A DNA stretch of 64,000 nucleotides from contig NZ_JAGJBZ010000002.1 of NCBI RefSeq assembly GCF_020010925.1, positions 3,720,001 through 3,784,000 on the forward strand, written 5' to 3'. This DNA comes from Streptomyces griseiscabiei. Its GTDB lineage: Bacteria; Actinomycetota; Actinomycetes; Streptomycetales; Streptomycetaceae. Both the position numbers and the translations under genes were made by a program. The notes beneath the pieces were generated by a model that was not told the DNA's origin, did no database searches, and saw nothing but the letters and a program-made list of their open reading frames with translations. This document shows, piece after piece, positions 9,001-20,600 of the stretch (the first letter of the stretch is position 1; every line of letters starts with the position of its first letter).

Positions 9001-12000
9001 CTGGGGAACGCGCCGGCCGACGGCACGCCGGCCCCGGAGGACCTCGCCCAGGCGGGTGTGGGGGAGCCGGTGGCGGTGGTGGGGATGGCGTGTCGGTTGC
9101 CGGGTGGGGTGGGTTCGCCGGGTGAGTTGTGGGAGTTGGTGGAGGCCGGGCGGGATGGTGTGTCGGGGTTTCCGGTGGACCGGGGTTGGGATGTGGAGGG
9201 GTTGTTCGATCCGGATCCGGATCGGGTGGGGACGTCGTACACGCGGCATGGCGGGTTCTTGCATGATGCGGCGGAGTTCGATGCGGAGTTCTTCGGGATC
9301 TCGCCGCGTGAGGCGTTGGCGATGGATCCGCAGCAGCGGTTGTTGCTGGAGGCGTCGTGGGAGGCGGTGGAGTCGGCGGGTGTCGATCCGCACGCGCTGC
9401 GCGGCAGCCGCACCGGCGTCTTCGCCGGCACCTTCACCTTCAGGGATTCCGATACCGGCTCCACCCCACCCGACTCCTCCTCAGAGGGCCGACGCCTGAC
9501 CGGAGGCGCGGCGAGTGTGCTCTCCGGCCGGGTGGCTTTTTCGTTGGGGCTTGAGGGTCCTGCGGTGACGGTGGATACGGCGTGTTCGTCGTCGTTGGTG
9601 GCGGTGCATCTTGGGGTGTCGGCGTTGCGGGCGGGGGAGTGTTCGCTGGCGTTGGCGGGTGGGGTGACGGTGATGTCGTCGCCGGGGACGTTTGTGGAGT
9701 TTTCGCGGCAGCGGGGTTTGTCGGTGGATGGGCGGTGCCGGTCCTTCGCGGCGTCGGCTGGGGGTACGGGTTGGGCCGAGGGTGTGGGGCTGCTGGTTCT
9801 GGAGCGGCTGTCGGATGCGCGGCGCAATGGTCACCGTGTGTTGGCAGTGGTGCGGGGCAGTGCGGTCAATCAGGACGGTGCGAGTAATGGGTTGACGGCG
9901 CCGAGTGGTCGGGCGCAGGAGTGGGTGATCCGGGCGGCGTTGGCGTCGGCGGGTGTGGCGGCTGCTGACGTGGATGTGGTGGAGGCGCATGGCACGGGGA
10001 CGCGGTTGGGTGATCCGATCGAGGCGCAGGCGTTGCTGGCGACCTATGGGCGGGATCGGCCGGCCGAACGGCCTTTGTGGCTGGGGTCGTTGAAGTCGAA
10101 CATCGGGCATGCGCAGGCGGCTGCGGGTGTGGCCGGTGTGATCAAGATGGTGATGGCGCTTCAACAGCGCGCGTTGCCGCGGACGTTGCATGTGGATGAG
10201 CCGACGCCGTTGGTGGACTGGGCTTCGGGCGGGGTCGAGTTGCTGACCGCGCAGCGGGAGTGGGAAGCGGTGGCCGGGCGTCCGCGCCGGGCGGGGGTGT
10301 CGTCCTTCGGGATCAGCGGGACCAATGCCCACCTCGTCCTGGAGGAAGCACCCCCCGCCCCCGAACCGCAAGCGACCCCCGAGCCGTCGCCCGGAACGGT
10401 CCTGTGGCCGTTGTCCGGCCGGACCGAGCAGGCACTGCGCGCGCAGGCGCGGCGGCTGCGTGAGCATCTGAGCGTGACGCCCCGGGCCGGACTCGCCGAC
10501 GTGGGTTTGTCGCTGGGCACCACGCGCGCCGCGCTGGAGCACAGGGCCGTACTGGTCGGCGACGACCCGGACCGGATGCTCGTGGATCTGGCGGCGCTCG
10601 CGGACGGCGACCCGCCGTCCCGTGTGCCGTACGGCGTGCCGAGCGGCGGGAAGACGGCGTTCCTCTTCACCGGGCAGGGCAGCCAGCGCGTCGGCATGGG
10701 ACGTGAACTCCACGCCAGGTTCCCGGTGTTCGCCGAGGCACTGGACGAGGTCTTCGAGGCGTTCGGCGACCGCCTCGGGCGCCCGCTGCGCGAGGTCGTC
10801 CTCGCCGGGGCGGACTCCCCGGACGCCGCCCTGCTGGACCGGACCGTGTTCACCCAGGCCGGGCTGTTCGCCGTCGAGGTGGCCCTTTTCCGGCTCCTCG
10901 AACACCTCGGAATACGGCCGGACCGGGTGGCCGGCCACTCGGTCGGCGAACTGGCGGCGGCCCACGCCGTAGGGATGATGTCACTGCCGGACGCGGTGAC
11001 GCTGGTCGCCGAGCGCGGCCGTCTCATGGAGGCGCTGCCCGAGGGCGGCGCGATGGTCTCGGTCCGGGCGCCGGAGGAGGAGGTCGCCGCACTGCTGCGC
11101 GGCCGGGAGGCGCGGGTGGCGATCGCCGCCGTCAACGGGCCGCTCTCCTGCGTACTGTCCGGTGACGAGGACGCGGTCGTCGAGATCGCCGGTGAGCTGT
11201 CGGCGCGCGGTCGCAGAACCAGGCGGCTGCGGGTCAGCCATGCCTTTCACTCGCCCCGCATGGATCCCATGCTGGAGGAGTTCCGTCGGGTGGCTCAGGG
11301 GCTCGACCTGTCGGAGCCCGCCGTACCGCTGCTGTCGGACATGACGGGACAGCCCGTCACCGGGCCGGTCGACGGCAGCTCGGCCGACGGCAACCCGGCC
11401 GACGCTGGCTACTGGGCGCGGCACGTCCGGGAGACGGTGCGGTTCGCCGATGTCGTACGCGCTCTGCGGGCGGAGGGAGTGACGACGTTCGTCGAGATCG
11501 GCCCGGACGCCGTCCTGACCGCCATGGGCCGCGACTGTCTCCCCGACGACGACGACGAGGACGAGGCCGCAGCCGTAGGCGCCCAGGTGGAGTTCGTTCC
11601 CCTGCTGCGACGCGGCCACCCCGAGGAGCGGACCCTCGCGGAGGCACTCGCCCGGCTCCACGTCCGAGGCGTCGGCCCCGACTGGGCGGCGGTGTTCGCC
11701 GGCACGGGCGCCTCCCGCGTCGATCTGCCCACGTACGCCTTCCAGCGCAGGCGCTACTGGCCGAGCGCCGGACCGGTCACTGCCGGGGACGCTTCCGCGC
11801 TCGGGCTCGGTACCGGCGGGCATCCCCTCCTCGGTGCCGCGGTGCGACCCGCGGACTCCGACACGCTGGTCCTCACCGGGCGGCTGTCCCTGGACACCCA
11901 TCCCTGGCTCGCCGACCACACCGTCCTCGGCACCGTCCTCTTCCCCGGCGCGGGGCTGGTGGAACTGGCCCTGCACGCCGCCCGCCGCACCGGCTGCGAC

Positions 12001-14601
12001 CTGCTGGAGGAGCTGACCCTGCAGGCACCGCTCGGGCTGCCGGACGAAGGCGCCGTCGAGCTCCAGGTCCAGGTGGCGGGTGCCGACGCCGACGGCCGGC
12101 GGTCCGTCACCGTGCACACCCGGCCCGCGGCGGCCTCGGCCCGGGACCAGGAGAACGGCGGGACGGACGGCGGCGACTGGACGCTGCACGCCGTCGGGGT
12201 GCTCGCCCCGGCCGCCGGGGCGGTGGCCGATGCCGACCACTTCGCGAACTGGCCGCCCGACGCCGAGGAGGTGGACCTGACCGGCTGGTACGACGCACTC
12301 GCCGCACAGGGCTTCGGCTACGGCCCCGCCTTCCGCGGGCTGCGTGCCGCGTGGCGACGCGGCACGGAGGTCTTCGCCGAACTGGCCCTCCCCGAGGAAC
12401 AGTCCACCGCCGCGACCGGGTACGGACTGCACCCCGCGCTGCTCGATGCCGCACTGCACGCCATCGAACTGGGCGCGCTGCCCGGCGGCGACGAGACCCG
12501 GCTGCCCTTCGCGTGGAGCGGGGTACGCCTGGACACGGCCGGGGCCACCGCGGCACGCGTCCGGCTGGCACCCGCCGGGCCCGACGCGGTCACCCTCGCC
12601 TTCGCCGACGCGGCGGGGCGCACGGTGGCGTCGGTGGGCGCGCTGTCGCGGCGCCCGGTCTCCGCCGAGGGACTCCGCGCGGCACCGAGCGGGGGACACG
12701 ACCCGCTGTACCGGGTGGAGTGGACCGCGCTGCCCGGCATCGCCGGTCCGGGCTCCGGCGCGCCCCCCGAGCGGTGGGCGGTCGTCGGCGACGCGGCCGA
12801 CGCGGCCCTCACGGCCGGAACGCCGACGGCTGCCGGTGCCGCCGTCCGAGCCCATCCGGACCTTCCGGCGCTCGCCGAGGACATCGACCGTACGGCCGAC
12901 GCCCCGGCCGTCGTCCTGGCACCGCTGACCGGCTCATCCCCGGACGGTACGGAGGACGGTACGGACGTGGCGCGGGCCGTCGGGCGGGCGCTGGTCCTGG
13001 CCCAGGGCTGGCTGGCCGACGAGCGATTCGCCGCCTCCCGTCTGGTCGTCGTCACCCGGGGCGCGGTCGCCGCGCGGCCCGACGAGGACGTGTCCGACCT
13101 CGCGCACAGCGCCGTCTGGGGGCTCCTCCGCACGGCACAGACCGAGCACCCCGCCCGGATCACCCTGCTCGACCTCGACGACGAACCCGCCTCGCGGCGG
13201 GTCATGGCGGCCGCCCTCGCCGCCGCGGAGGCCTCGGGCGAAGCCCAGCTCGCCGTCCGTGCCGGGCGCGTACTCGTCCCCCGAATGACACGTGCCACGA
13301 CGCCCGTGCCCCCAGGGCCCGGTGAGGGGCCCTGGCCGGCGGACGGCACCGTACTGATCACCGGCGCGACCGGCGCCCTGGGCGCCGCCGTGGCCCGCCA
13401 CCTGGTCACCGCGCACGGCGTACGCGATCTGCTGCTCGTCGGCCGACGCGGCGACGCCGCCCCCGGTGCCGCCGAACTCCGCCAGGAACTGGGCGAATCG
13501 GGGGCCAGGGCCACGCTCGCCGCCTGCGACGTCTCCGACCGTGCGGCGCTCGCGGCACTGCTCGCCACGGTGCCCGCCGACCGTCCGGTGACGGCCGTCG
13601 TCCACGCCGCCGGTGTCCTGGACGACCGTGTCTTCGACGCCCTCACTCCCGAGAGCCTCGAAGCGGTCCTCCGACCGAAGGCGGACGCCGCCCGGCACCT
13701 CCACGACCTCACCCGCGATCTCGACCTGACCGCCTTCGTCCTCTTCTCCTCCGTGCAGGGACTGCTCGGCGGCGCGGGACAGGCCAACTACGCGGCGGCC
13801 AACACCTACCTGGACGCCCTGGCACAGCATCGGCGGGCCGGCGGTCTCATGGCCACCTCACTGGCCTGGGGCCCATGGGCGGAGGGCGGCATGGCCGCCG
13901 GGCTCGGCGAGACCGACCGCCGCCGGTTCGCCCGTGCGGGCATCCGCGCGCTCACCCCCGGCCAGGGCCTGCGACTCCTCGACGCCGCGCTGGCCTCCGG
14001 CGACGCCTGCTCGGTGCCGCTCGCCCTCGACACCGCCGCGCTACGGGCCGCCGGCACCGGCGTACCGCCGTTGCTGCGCGGGCTCGCCCCGGCGCGCATC
14101 CGCGAAGCGGCGGGCCCCGGCCCGAGCACGTCCGGCGAAGCGCCGGGCGCCCGGCTCGTGGCCCGGCTCACCGAACTCGACGCCGCCGCCCGGGAGAAGC
14201 AGCTGCTCGCCCTGGTGCGGACCGAGGCCGCCGCCGTCCTGAACTACGACCGCGCGGAGACGGTCGACGCGCGCCGGAGCTTCAAGGAACTCGGCGCCGA
14301 CTCCCTCAGCGCCGTGGAACTGCGCAACCGGCTGGGCAGGGCGACGGGACTACGGCTGTCCGCGACCGTCGTCTTCGACCATCCGACCCCCACCGCACTG
14401 GCCGGACGGCTCCGGGCCGAACTCTTCCCCGCCGCGGGCCCGGAGGTCACGGGGAGCGGGGAGAACCGGGCACACGACACCGTCCCCGACGGACCGGACC
14501 CTGCGGCCGACGCGGAGGAACTGGCCGCCGAGGAACAACTGATCGACGCCATGGATGTGGCGGATCTGGTCCGGATGGCCCGCGAAGGCATCGAGTCCTG
14601 A
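6019..14601 (+). CDS. conA: Modular PKS, loading module + module 1 (ConA-type)
   Basis: A 2860-aa type I PKS protein that primes and makes the first extension. Order: KSQ (about 12-434, active-site Cys replaced by Gln181 in VDSGQSSS), AT0 (Ser634, HAFH 734-737, malonyl), ACP0 (Ser959), KS1 (Cys1189), AT1 (Ser1641, HAFH 1741-1744, malonyl), DH1 (His1967, Asp2143), KR1 (Rossmann from 2443, LDD, Ser2578/Tyr2591), ACP1 (Ser2762) and a C-terminal docking segment ending [22 protein letters not shown] decarboxylates malonyl-ACP to acetyl; module 1 gives a crotonyl-type chain, matching the propenyl end of concanamycin. The start at 6019 is chosen because GGAAA at 6006-6010 precedes it; in-frame ATGs at 5941 and 5992 lack ribosome sites. 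First gene of a collinear operon; the next gene follows after 23 bp. The symbol rests on module logic. Confidence 0.9.
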   Translation: MPNKDDGDPRRPIAVVGYSCRLPGAPDPETFWRLLATGRHAITEAPSDRWDADAIMSAGAAPDAARVRWGGFLDRADLFDASFFGISPREATAMDPQQRLVLELGWEALEHAGIVPGTLADTPTAVFVGAATDDYATLRARLGAAGITRHTAVGTQRTMIANRLSHALDLRGPSQTVDSGQSSSLVAVQLACESLRAGDCTAALVGGVNLNLALDGALVAAGSGALSPDGRCHTFDERANGYVRGEGGALVVLKTLDRAMADDDRIRCLILGGAVNNAGNASSGLTVPDESAQREVIRLAHRRAGTRPDQVQYVELHGTGTKAGDPVEAAALGAALGTERTPGRPLAVGSAKTNVGHLEAAAGVVGLLKVILSIEYQALPPSLNFTAPPPSVPLERLNLTVQRELAPWPHDDLPRTAGVSSFGMGGTNCHLVLSDWCGRGTPAAPDLSYAPLPAPVALSGRDEPALRAQAARLLGHLADRPELGTGEIAYSCATTRTHFARRAVALATDRDDLLASLAALAEGRPVPRLVEGTAREGGLAFLFTGQGSQRPGMGAALHATFPVFADAFDAACEEMDRYLDRPLRDLVLDSGGTPDAALLDRTGYTQPALFAFETALYRLLEHWGLTPDALLGHSVGELVAAHAAGVLDLPDACALVAARGRLMDELPGGGAMVSVQASEEELRPDLAGFAGQVTVAAFNGPASTVLSGDEGAVLRLAGRWRDRGRKTRRLRVSHAFHSPHMDGMLDEFRQVAESLTYRTPHLPVVSNLTGRTATEHELRSPDHWVRHARDAVRFLDGVRTLHARGIVLHLEIGPDAVLSTMARDCAPDGADQLFVPAVRGDRDEGSTLYSALAELHVGGATGALNQLFACSRARRVALPTYAFQRQRYWLGSPVASLPQDPAAPELPSPEPGMASPTVPGDRRPAPEELVRAHVAHVLGHDSPDAVQIGTSFKELGFSSLMGVELSDLLGRSTGTRQPSTLIYDHPTPEALIRHLGNAPADGTPAPEDLAQAGVGEPVAVVGMACRLPGGVGSPGELWELVEAGRDGVSGFPVDRGWDVEGLFDPDPDRVGTSYTRHGGFLHDAAEFDAEFFGISPREALAMDPQQRLLLEASWEAVESAGVDPHALRGSRTGVFAGTFTFRDSDTGSTPPDSSSEGRRLTGGAASVLSGRVAFSLGLEGPAVTVDTACSSSLVAVHLGVSALRAGECSLALAGGVTVMSSPGTFVEFSRQRGLSVDGRCRSFAASAGGTGWAEGVGLLVLERLSDARRNGHRVLAVVRGSAVNQDGASNGLTAPSGRAQEWVIRAALASAGVAAADVDVVEAHGTGTRLGDPIEAQALLATYGRDRPAERPLWLGSLKSNIGHAQAAAGVAGVIKMVMALQQRALPRTLHVDEPTPLVDWASGGVELLTAQREWEAVAGRPRRAGVSSFGISGTNAHLVLEEAPPAPEPQATPEPSPGTVLWPLSGRTEQALRAQARRLREHLSVTPRAGLADVGLSLGTTRAALEHRAVLVGDDPDRMLVDLAALADGDPPSRVPYGVPSGGKTAFLFTGQGSQRVGMGRELHARFPVFAEALDEVFEAFGDRLGRPLREVVLAGADSPDAALLDRTVFTQAGLFAVEVALFRLLEHLGIRPDRVAGHSVGELAAAHAVGMMSLPDAVTLVAERGRLMEALPEGGAMVSVRAPEEEVAALLRGREARVAIAAVNGPLSCVLSGDEDAVVEIAGELSARGRRTRRLRVSHAFHSPRMDPMLEEFRRVAQGLDLSEPAVPLLSDMTGQPVTGPVDGSSADGNPADAGYWARHVRETVRFADVVRALRAEGVTTFVEIGPDAVLTAMGRDCLPDDDDEDEAAAVGAQVEFVPLLRRGHPEERTLAEALARLHVRGVGPDWAAVFAGTGASRVDLPTYAFQRRRYWPSAGPVTAGDASALGLGTGGHPLLGAAVRPADSDTLVLTGRLSLDTHPWLADHTVLGTVLFPGAGLVELALHAARRTGCDLLEELTLQAPLGLPDEGAVELQVQVAGADADGRRSVTVHTRPAAASARDQENGGTDGGDWTLHAVGVLAPAAGAVADADHFANWPPDAEEVDLTGWYDALAAQGFGYGPAFRGLRAAWRRGTEVFAELALPEEQSTAATGYGLHPALLDAALHAIELGALPGGDETRLPFAWSGVRLDTAGATAARVRLAPAGPDAVTLAFADAAGRTVASVGALSRRPVSAEGLRAAPSGGHDPLYRVEWTALPGIAGPGSGAPPERWAVVGDAADAALTAGTPTAAGAAVRAHPDLPALAEDIDRTADAPAVVLAPLTGSSPDGTEDGTDVARAVGRALVLAQGWLADERFAASRLVVVTRGAVAARPDEDVSDLAHSAVWGLLRTAQTEHPARITLLDLDDEPASRRVMAAALAAAEASGEAQLAVRAGRVLVPRMTRATTPVPPGPGEGPWPADGTVLITGATGALGAAVARHLVTAHGVRDLLLVGRRGDAAPGAAELRQELGESGARATLAACDVSDRAALAALLATVPADRPVTAVVHAAGVLDDRVFDALTPESLEAVLRPKADAARHLHDLTRDLDLTAFVLFSSVQGLLGGAGQANYAAANTYLDALAQHRRAGGLMATSLAWGPWAEGGMAAGLGETDRRRFARAGIRALTPGQGLRLLDAALASGDACSVPLALDTAALRAAGTGVPPLLRGLAPARIREAAGPGPSTSGEAPGARLVARLTELDAAAREKQLLALVRTEAAAVLNYDRAETVDARRSFKELGADSLSAVELRNRLGRATGLRLSATVVFDHPTPTALAGRLRAELFPAAGPEVTGSGENRAHDTVPDGPDPAADAEELAAEEQLIDAMDVADLVRMAREGIES
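6049..9003 (+). other. Loading module: KSQ-AT(malonyl)-ACP
   Basis: KSQ at about 6052-7320 with Gln codon 6559-6561 in place of the catalytic Cys; the HGTGT and KTNVGH motifs are kept. AT at about 7633-8690 with GHSVGE (Ser codon 7918-7920) and HAFH at 8218-8229, both typical of malonyl-CoA ATs. ACP at about 8791-9003 with an LGFSS motif (Ser 8893-8895), where the usual Asp before the phosphopantetheine Ser is Ser. Expected starter: acetyl by decarboxylation. Confidence 0.9.
9052..10360 (+). repeat. KS1 copy of a near-identical KS repeat with foreign codon use
   Basis: KS1 of conA is almost base-identical to KS2 of conB (14747-16060), except for a variable island at about 9403-9525. Its codons (many TTG, GTG, GGT, GAT) have much lower GC at third positions than the surrounding PKS, as if both copies came from one outside source or were homogenised by gene conversion. 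Confidence 0.85.
9058..14420 (+). other. Module 1: KS-AT(malonyl)-DH-KR(B1)-ACP
   Basis: KS1 9064-10350 (Cys codon 9583-9585); AT1 10651-11760 (GHSVGE, HAFH at 11239); DH1 11815-12650 with a complete HxxxGxxxxP motif ([10 protein letters not shown]) and [12 protein letters not shown]1 13345-14090 with LDD and LGGAGQANY (B1 pattern); ACP1 about 14149-14420. No ER lies between DH and KR. It should leave a trans double bond, assigned to C26=C27 of concanamycin. Confidence 0.88.
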
Positions 14602-14624
14602 ACAGCACTGGGAGAAGAAAGCTC

Positions 14625-17600
14625 ATGACCCGAACGCCGTCGTCCTCGTCACCTTCTTCGTCCTCCTCCGACACGAACGTCGTGGAGGCCCTCAGGGACG
14701 CCCTCAAGGAAACCGCCCGGCTGCGCCGCGAGAACCGGCAACTCCAGGCTGGTGTGGGGGAGCCGGTGGCGGTGGTGGGGATGGCGTGTCGGTTGCCGGG
14801 TGGGGTGGTGTCGCCTGCGGGGTTGTGGGAGCTGGTCGAGTCGGGTCGGGATGGTGTGTCGGGGTTTCCGGTGGACCGGGGTTGGGATGTGGAGGGGTTG
14901 TTCGATCCGGATCCGGATCGGCCGGGGACGTCGTACACGCGGCATGGCGGGTTCTTACATGATGCGGCGGAGTTCGATGCGGAGTTCTTCGGGATCTCGC
15001 CCCGCGAGGCCCTGGCCATGGACCCGCAGCAGCGGTTGTTGCTGGAGGCGTCGTGGGAGGCGGTGGAGTCGGCGGGTGTCGATCCGCAGACGCTGCGCGG
15101 CAGCCGCACCGGCGTCTTCGCCGGAATCATGTACCACGACTACGGACCCGCACTGCACATCCCCGCCGGAGGCGTGGACGGCCAGCGGTTGACCGGTGGT
15201 GCCGGCAGCGTGTTGTCGGGTCGGGTGGCTTTTTCGTTGGGGCTTGAGGGTCCTGCGGTGACGGTGGATACGGCGTGTTCGTCGTCGTTGGTGGCGGTGC
15301 ATCTTGGGGTGTCGGCGTTGCGGGCGGGGGAGTGTTCGCTGGCGTTGGCGGGTGGGGTGACGGTGATGTCGTCGCCGGGGACGTTTGTGGAGTTTTCGCG
15401 GCAGCGGGGTTTGTCGGTGGATGGGCGGTGCCGGTCCTTCGCGGCGTCGGCTGGGGGTACGGGTTGGGCCGAGGGTGTGGGGCTGCTGGTTCTGGAGCGG
15501 CTGTCGGATGCGCGGCGCAATGGTCACCGTGTGTTGGCAGTGGTGCGGGGCAGTGCTGTCAATCAGGACGGTGCGAGCAATGGGTTGACGGCGCCGAGTG
15601 GTCGGGCGCAGGAGCGGGTGATCCGGGCGGCGTTGGCGTCGGCGGGTGTGACGGCTGCTGACGTGGATGTGGTGGAGGCGCATGGCACGGGCACGCGGTT
15701 GGGTGATCCGATCGAGGCGCAGGCGTTGCTGGCGACCTATGGGCGGGAGCGGTCGGCCGAACGGCCTTTGTGGCTGGGGTCGTTGAAGTCGAACATCGGG
15801 CATGCGCAGGCGGCTGCCGGGGTGGCCGGTGTGATCAAGATGGTGATGGCGCTTCAACAGCGCGCGTTGCCGCGGACGTTGCATGTGGATGAGCCGACGC
15901 CGCTCGTGGACTGGGCTTCGGGCGGGGTCGAGTTGCTGACCGCGCAGCGGGAGTGGGAGGCGGTCGAAGGGCGTCCGCGCCGGGCGGGGATCTCCTCGTT
16001 CGGGATCAGTGGCACCAACGCCCACCTCATCCTGGAGGAAGCACCACCCGCCCCCGAGCCGGACGCGCCACCCGCCCCCGAACCGCAAGCGCTCCCCGTT
16101 CCCGACACCTCCCCGGTCCCGCTGGTGCTCTCCGCCCGTACCCCGGACGCGCTGCGCGACCAGGCGCGTCGCCTGCTGCCCCTGCTCCGGGACACCGCCG
16201 GGCCCGCCGCCCGCGACCTCGCCTTCTCCTTGCTGACGTCCCGTTCGCTGTTCGACCACCGTGCCGTGGTCGGCGGGGACCGGCGTACCTGGGAGGAAGG
16301 ACTCGCGGCACTGGTCGACGGCGCGCCCGGCGCGGATGTGGCGCACGGCGAGGCCTCCGCCACCGGACCGGTCGTCTTCGTCTTCCCCGGCCAGGGCTCG
16401 CAGTGGGCCGGTATGGCGGGGGAGTTGCTGGCGGAGTCGCCGGTGTTCGCGGCTCGGATGGAGGAGTGCGAGCGGGCTCTGGCGCCGTTCGTGGACTGGT
16501 CGTTGCTGGACGCCGTGCGCTCGGGGCGGGCGTGGGACCGGGTCGATGTGGTCCAGCCCGCCCTCTTCGCGGTGATGGTGTCGCTGGCGGAGGTGTGGCG
16601 GTCGTTCGGTGTGGTGCCGGACGCGGTCGTGGGCCACAGCCAGGGCGAGATCGCCGCCGCCGTCGTGGCGGGCGCGCTGTCCCTGGAGGACGGGGCCGAG
16701 GTCGTGGCCCTGCGCAGCCAGGCGCTGGGTGTGCTGGCCGGACGCGGTGGCATGGTCTCCGTGGCCCTCGGGCACGACCGCCTGGCCGACTTGCTCGCCG
16801 ACCGCCCCGGCCTGTCGCTCGCCGCCGTCAACGCCCCCTCCGCCGGGGTGGTGTCCGGCGACCCCGACGCCCTGGCCGCGTTGCTCGCGCACTGCGAGAC
16901 CAAGGGCGTACGGGCCCGGCGCATCGACGTCGACTACGCCTCGCACTCCGCCCACGTGGAGGAGATACGCGAGACGCTCCTGGACGCCCTGGCCGGACTG
17001 CGGCCGTCGGCCGCCCATGTGCCGTTGTACTCCACCGTCGAGGGCGGCTGGCTGGACACCGCTCGGATGGACGCCGACTACTGGTACCGCAACCTGCGGG
17101 CCACCGTCGGCTTCGCACCCGCCGTCCGCACCCTCGCCGAGTCCGGGTACACGGGGTTCATCGAGGTCAGCCCGCACCCCGTGCTCACCATGGGCATCGA
17201 GGAGACCGTCCACGAGGCGGGCTGCGAGGCCGTCGTGCTCGGTACGCTCCGGCGCGACGAGGGCGGGCTGCGGCGCCTGCACCACGCGCTCGGCGAAGCC
17301 TTCGTACGAGGGCTCCCCGTCGACTGGAAGCCGGCCCTCGCCGGCACCGGTGCCCGCCTCGTGGACCTGCCCACGTATCCGTTCCAGCGCCGCCGCTACT
17401 GGCTGGAGACCCCGCGGGCGTCGGACCCGGCCGCCCCGGCCGACGACGGACTGTGGCGGGAGATCGAGGCCCAGGACTCCGCGGCCCTCGCCGACACCCT
17501 GGGGGTCGACCCCGGGGCGGTGGGCGAGGTGCTGCCCGCCCTGTCCGCGTGGCGTTCCGAACGGATACGGGGGCGGCGTGCCGACAGCTGGCGTCACCGG

Positions 17601-20600
17601 GTGGGGTGGCGCCCGCTGACGCTCGCGCCGAGGGCGTCGCTGTCCGGGCGGTGGCTCGTCGTGCTTCCGGCGGACGACAGCGGCGGCGGCGCCGACGTAC
17701 TGGCCGCGCTGACGGCGGCCGGGGCCGAACCGGTCCCCGTCGTCGTCTCCGCCCCCGACCAGGACCGGGAATTCCTCGCGGCCTCCTTGCGTGCCGCGTC
17801 GGGCGCGGAGCCCGTGGCCGGTGTGTTCTCGTTGCTGGCCGAGGAGACACGCCCGCACCCGGCCCATCCCGACGTACCCGCCGGGCTGTCCCTGACCCTC
17901 GCCCTCGTCCAGGCGCTCGGCGACACCGGCACGGACGCCCCGCTGTGGTGCGCCACCCGGGCCCTGGCGGCCGTGGGCGGCGGCGAGCGGCCGGGAGCGA
18001 GTGCGCAGGCCGCGGTCGCAGGACTGGGCCGGACGGTCGCCCTGGAACGGCCCGGCCACTGGGGCGGCCTCGTCGACCTGCCCGCCGTGCTGGACGAGCG
18101 GGCCGCGGACCGGCTGGGCGCGGTCCTCGCCGGCGTCACCGACGAGGACCAGGTCGCCGTGCGCTCCTCCGGCGTCTACGGGCGCCGCCTGCTCCCGGTC
18201 GGTCCCGGCCGTCCGGCGGAGGCCCGCCCCAGCCCGAGCGGCACCGTCCTCATCACCGGCGGCACCGGCGGGATCGGGGCCCAGGTCGCCCGCGAACTCG
18301 CCGAGCGGGGAGCCGCCCATCTGCTGCTGCTCAGCCGCCGCGGACCCGACGCCCCCGGCGCGGACGAACTCCGCACCGAACTGACCGCGCTCGGCGCGCG
18401 GGTGACCGTCGCCGCCTGTGACGTCGCCGATCGCGCGCAGCTGACGGCGGTCGTCGCCGCCATCCCCGAGGAGGAGCCGCTCACCACGGTCGTGCACGCG
18501 GCCGGGGTCCTCGACGACGGCACCCTCGACGCCCTCGACCCGGCCCGTCTCGCCACCCTGATGCGCGTCAAGGTCACCGCCGCCCGCACCCTGCACGAGG
18601 TCACCGACGGCATCGGCCTCGCCGACTTCGTCGTGTTCTCCTCCTTCATGGGCGTCCTCGGCAGCGCCGGCCAGGGCAACTACGCCGCCGCCAACGCCGC
18701 GCTCGACGCCCTGGTCGCCGAACGCCGGGCCGCCGGACTGCCCGGCACCTCCCTCGCCTGGGGCGCCTGGGCCGGCGGCGGCATGGTCGACGACCGGATC
18801 GCGGACCGCCTCCGCCGCCTCGGCATCACCCCCATGGAGCCCCGGGCGGCCGTCCGGGCCATGACCGCCGCCCTCGCGGACCACGACGAACTCTGCGTCG
18901 TCGCCGACGTGGACTGGCAGCGTTTCCGCGAGGCCGTCGGGCTGCGCGCCACGGCGCTGCTGAGCGGCCTGCCCGGAGCCGCCGACGCTCGGACCGGGGC
19001 ACCGGCAGGACCCGCCGGGCAGGAAGGGCAGGACGGGCAGGTGCGCGGGCAGCTCGCCGCGCTCCCCGCCGCCGAACGGTCCCGCCACATCACCGACCTC
19101 GTGCGCACCCACGCCGCGACGGTGCTGCGCCACGGCGCGGCCACCGACATCGCCCCCGGCCGGGCCTTCGCCGAACTCGGCTTCGACTCCCTCACCGCCG
19201 TGGAACTGCGCAACCGGCTCGGCGCGGCCACCGGACTGCGGCTGCCCACCACCCTGCTCTTCGACCACCCCACACCCCGGGCGCTCGCCGCCCGCCTCCT
19301 CGCCGAACTCGCCCCGTCGGACCCCCCGACCGAGGAGACCGGCGCGACCCTCCCCGGGGGGACGACCGCCGTCGACGACGACCCGATCGCGATCATCGGC
19401 ATCGGCTGCCGCTTCCCCGGCGCCGTCCACGGTCCGGACGCCTTCTGGCAGTTGCTCACCGAGGGACGGGACGTCATCGCCGACTGGCCGCCGGACCGGG
19501 GCTGGGACACCGACCGGCTCTACGACCCCGACCCGGACCGGCCCGGCACCACCTACAGCCGGCGCGGCGGATTCCTCCACGACGCCGGAGGCTTCGACGC
19601 GGCCTTCTTCGGGATATCGCCCCGCGAGGCCCTGGCCATGGACCCGCAGCAGAGGCTGCTCCTGGAGACCTGCTGGGAGACCGTCGAACACGCCGGTATC
19701 GACCCCACCGCACTGCGCGGCCTGCCGGTCGGCGTGTTCGTCGGCACCAACGGCCAGGACTACCCCGGCGTCCTCGACGGCGCGCCCGGCGTGTCCGAGG
19801 GCCACGTCATGACGGGCAACACCGCCAGCGTGATGTCGGGCCGGATCTCGTACGAACTGGGCCTCGACGGGCCCGCGCTCACCGTGGACACCGCGTGCTC
19901 CTCCTCGCTGGTGACCCTGCACCTGGCGGCCCAGGCCCTGCGCCGGGGCGAGTGCGCGCAGGCCCTCGCCGGGGGTGTCACCCTCATGACCACGCCCAAG
20001 CTGTTCGTCGAGTTCAGCCGCCAGCGCGGACTGGCCCCGGACGGCCGCTGCAAGGCGTTCGCGGCCGGCGCCGACGGCACGGGCTGGGCCGAGGGCGTCG
20101 GCATGCTCCTCCTCGAACGCCTCTCGGACGCCCGCCGCGCAGGACACCGGGTGCTCGCGGTGCTCAGCGGCACCGCCGTCAACCAGGACGGCGCCAGCAA
20201 CGGCCTGACCGCGCCCAGCGGGCCGGCCCAGCAGCGCGTCATCCGGGCCGCGCTCACCGACGCCCGGCTCACGGCCGCGGAGATCGACGCCGTGGAGGCG
20301 CACGGCACCGGCACCCGGCTCGGCGACCCCATCGAGGCCCAGGCGCTCCAGGCCGTGTACGGCGCCGGACGGACCACCGACGAGCCGCTGTGGCTGGGGT
20401 CGGTCAAGTCCAACATCGGCCACACCCAGGCCGCCGCCGGCGTCGCCGGCGTCATCAAGATGGTGCTCGCCATCGGCCACGGCGAACTGCCCCGGACCCT
20501 GCACGCCGACGAACCCAGCACCCACATCAACTGGGACACGGCGGGCCTGCGGCTCCTCGGCGAGCCCACCCCGTGGCCCCGGACCGGACGCCCGCGCCGC

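Noticed and set aside
9403..9525. Variable island in KS1 as a frameshift or assembly error
   Set aside because: The frame stays open and flanking KS motifs are intact; the same region also varies between other KS domains.
11542..11570. Run of Asp/Glu codons near the end of AT1 as a repeat expansion of note
   Set aside because: Short acidic stretch in a surface-exposed linker part; no further support for significance.
13875..14624. In-frame upstream extension of conB into conA
   Set aside because: Would overlap the KR-ACP region of conA by over 700 bp and encodes Arg/Pro-rich junk; ATG 14625 has GGGAG and begins a docking helix.
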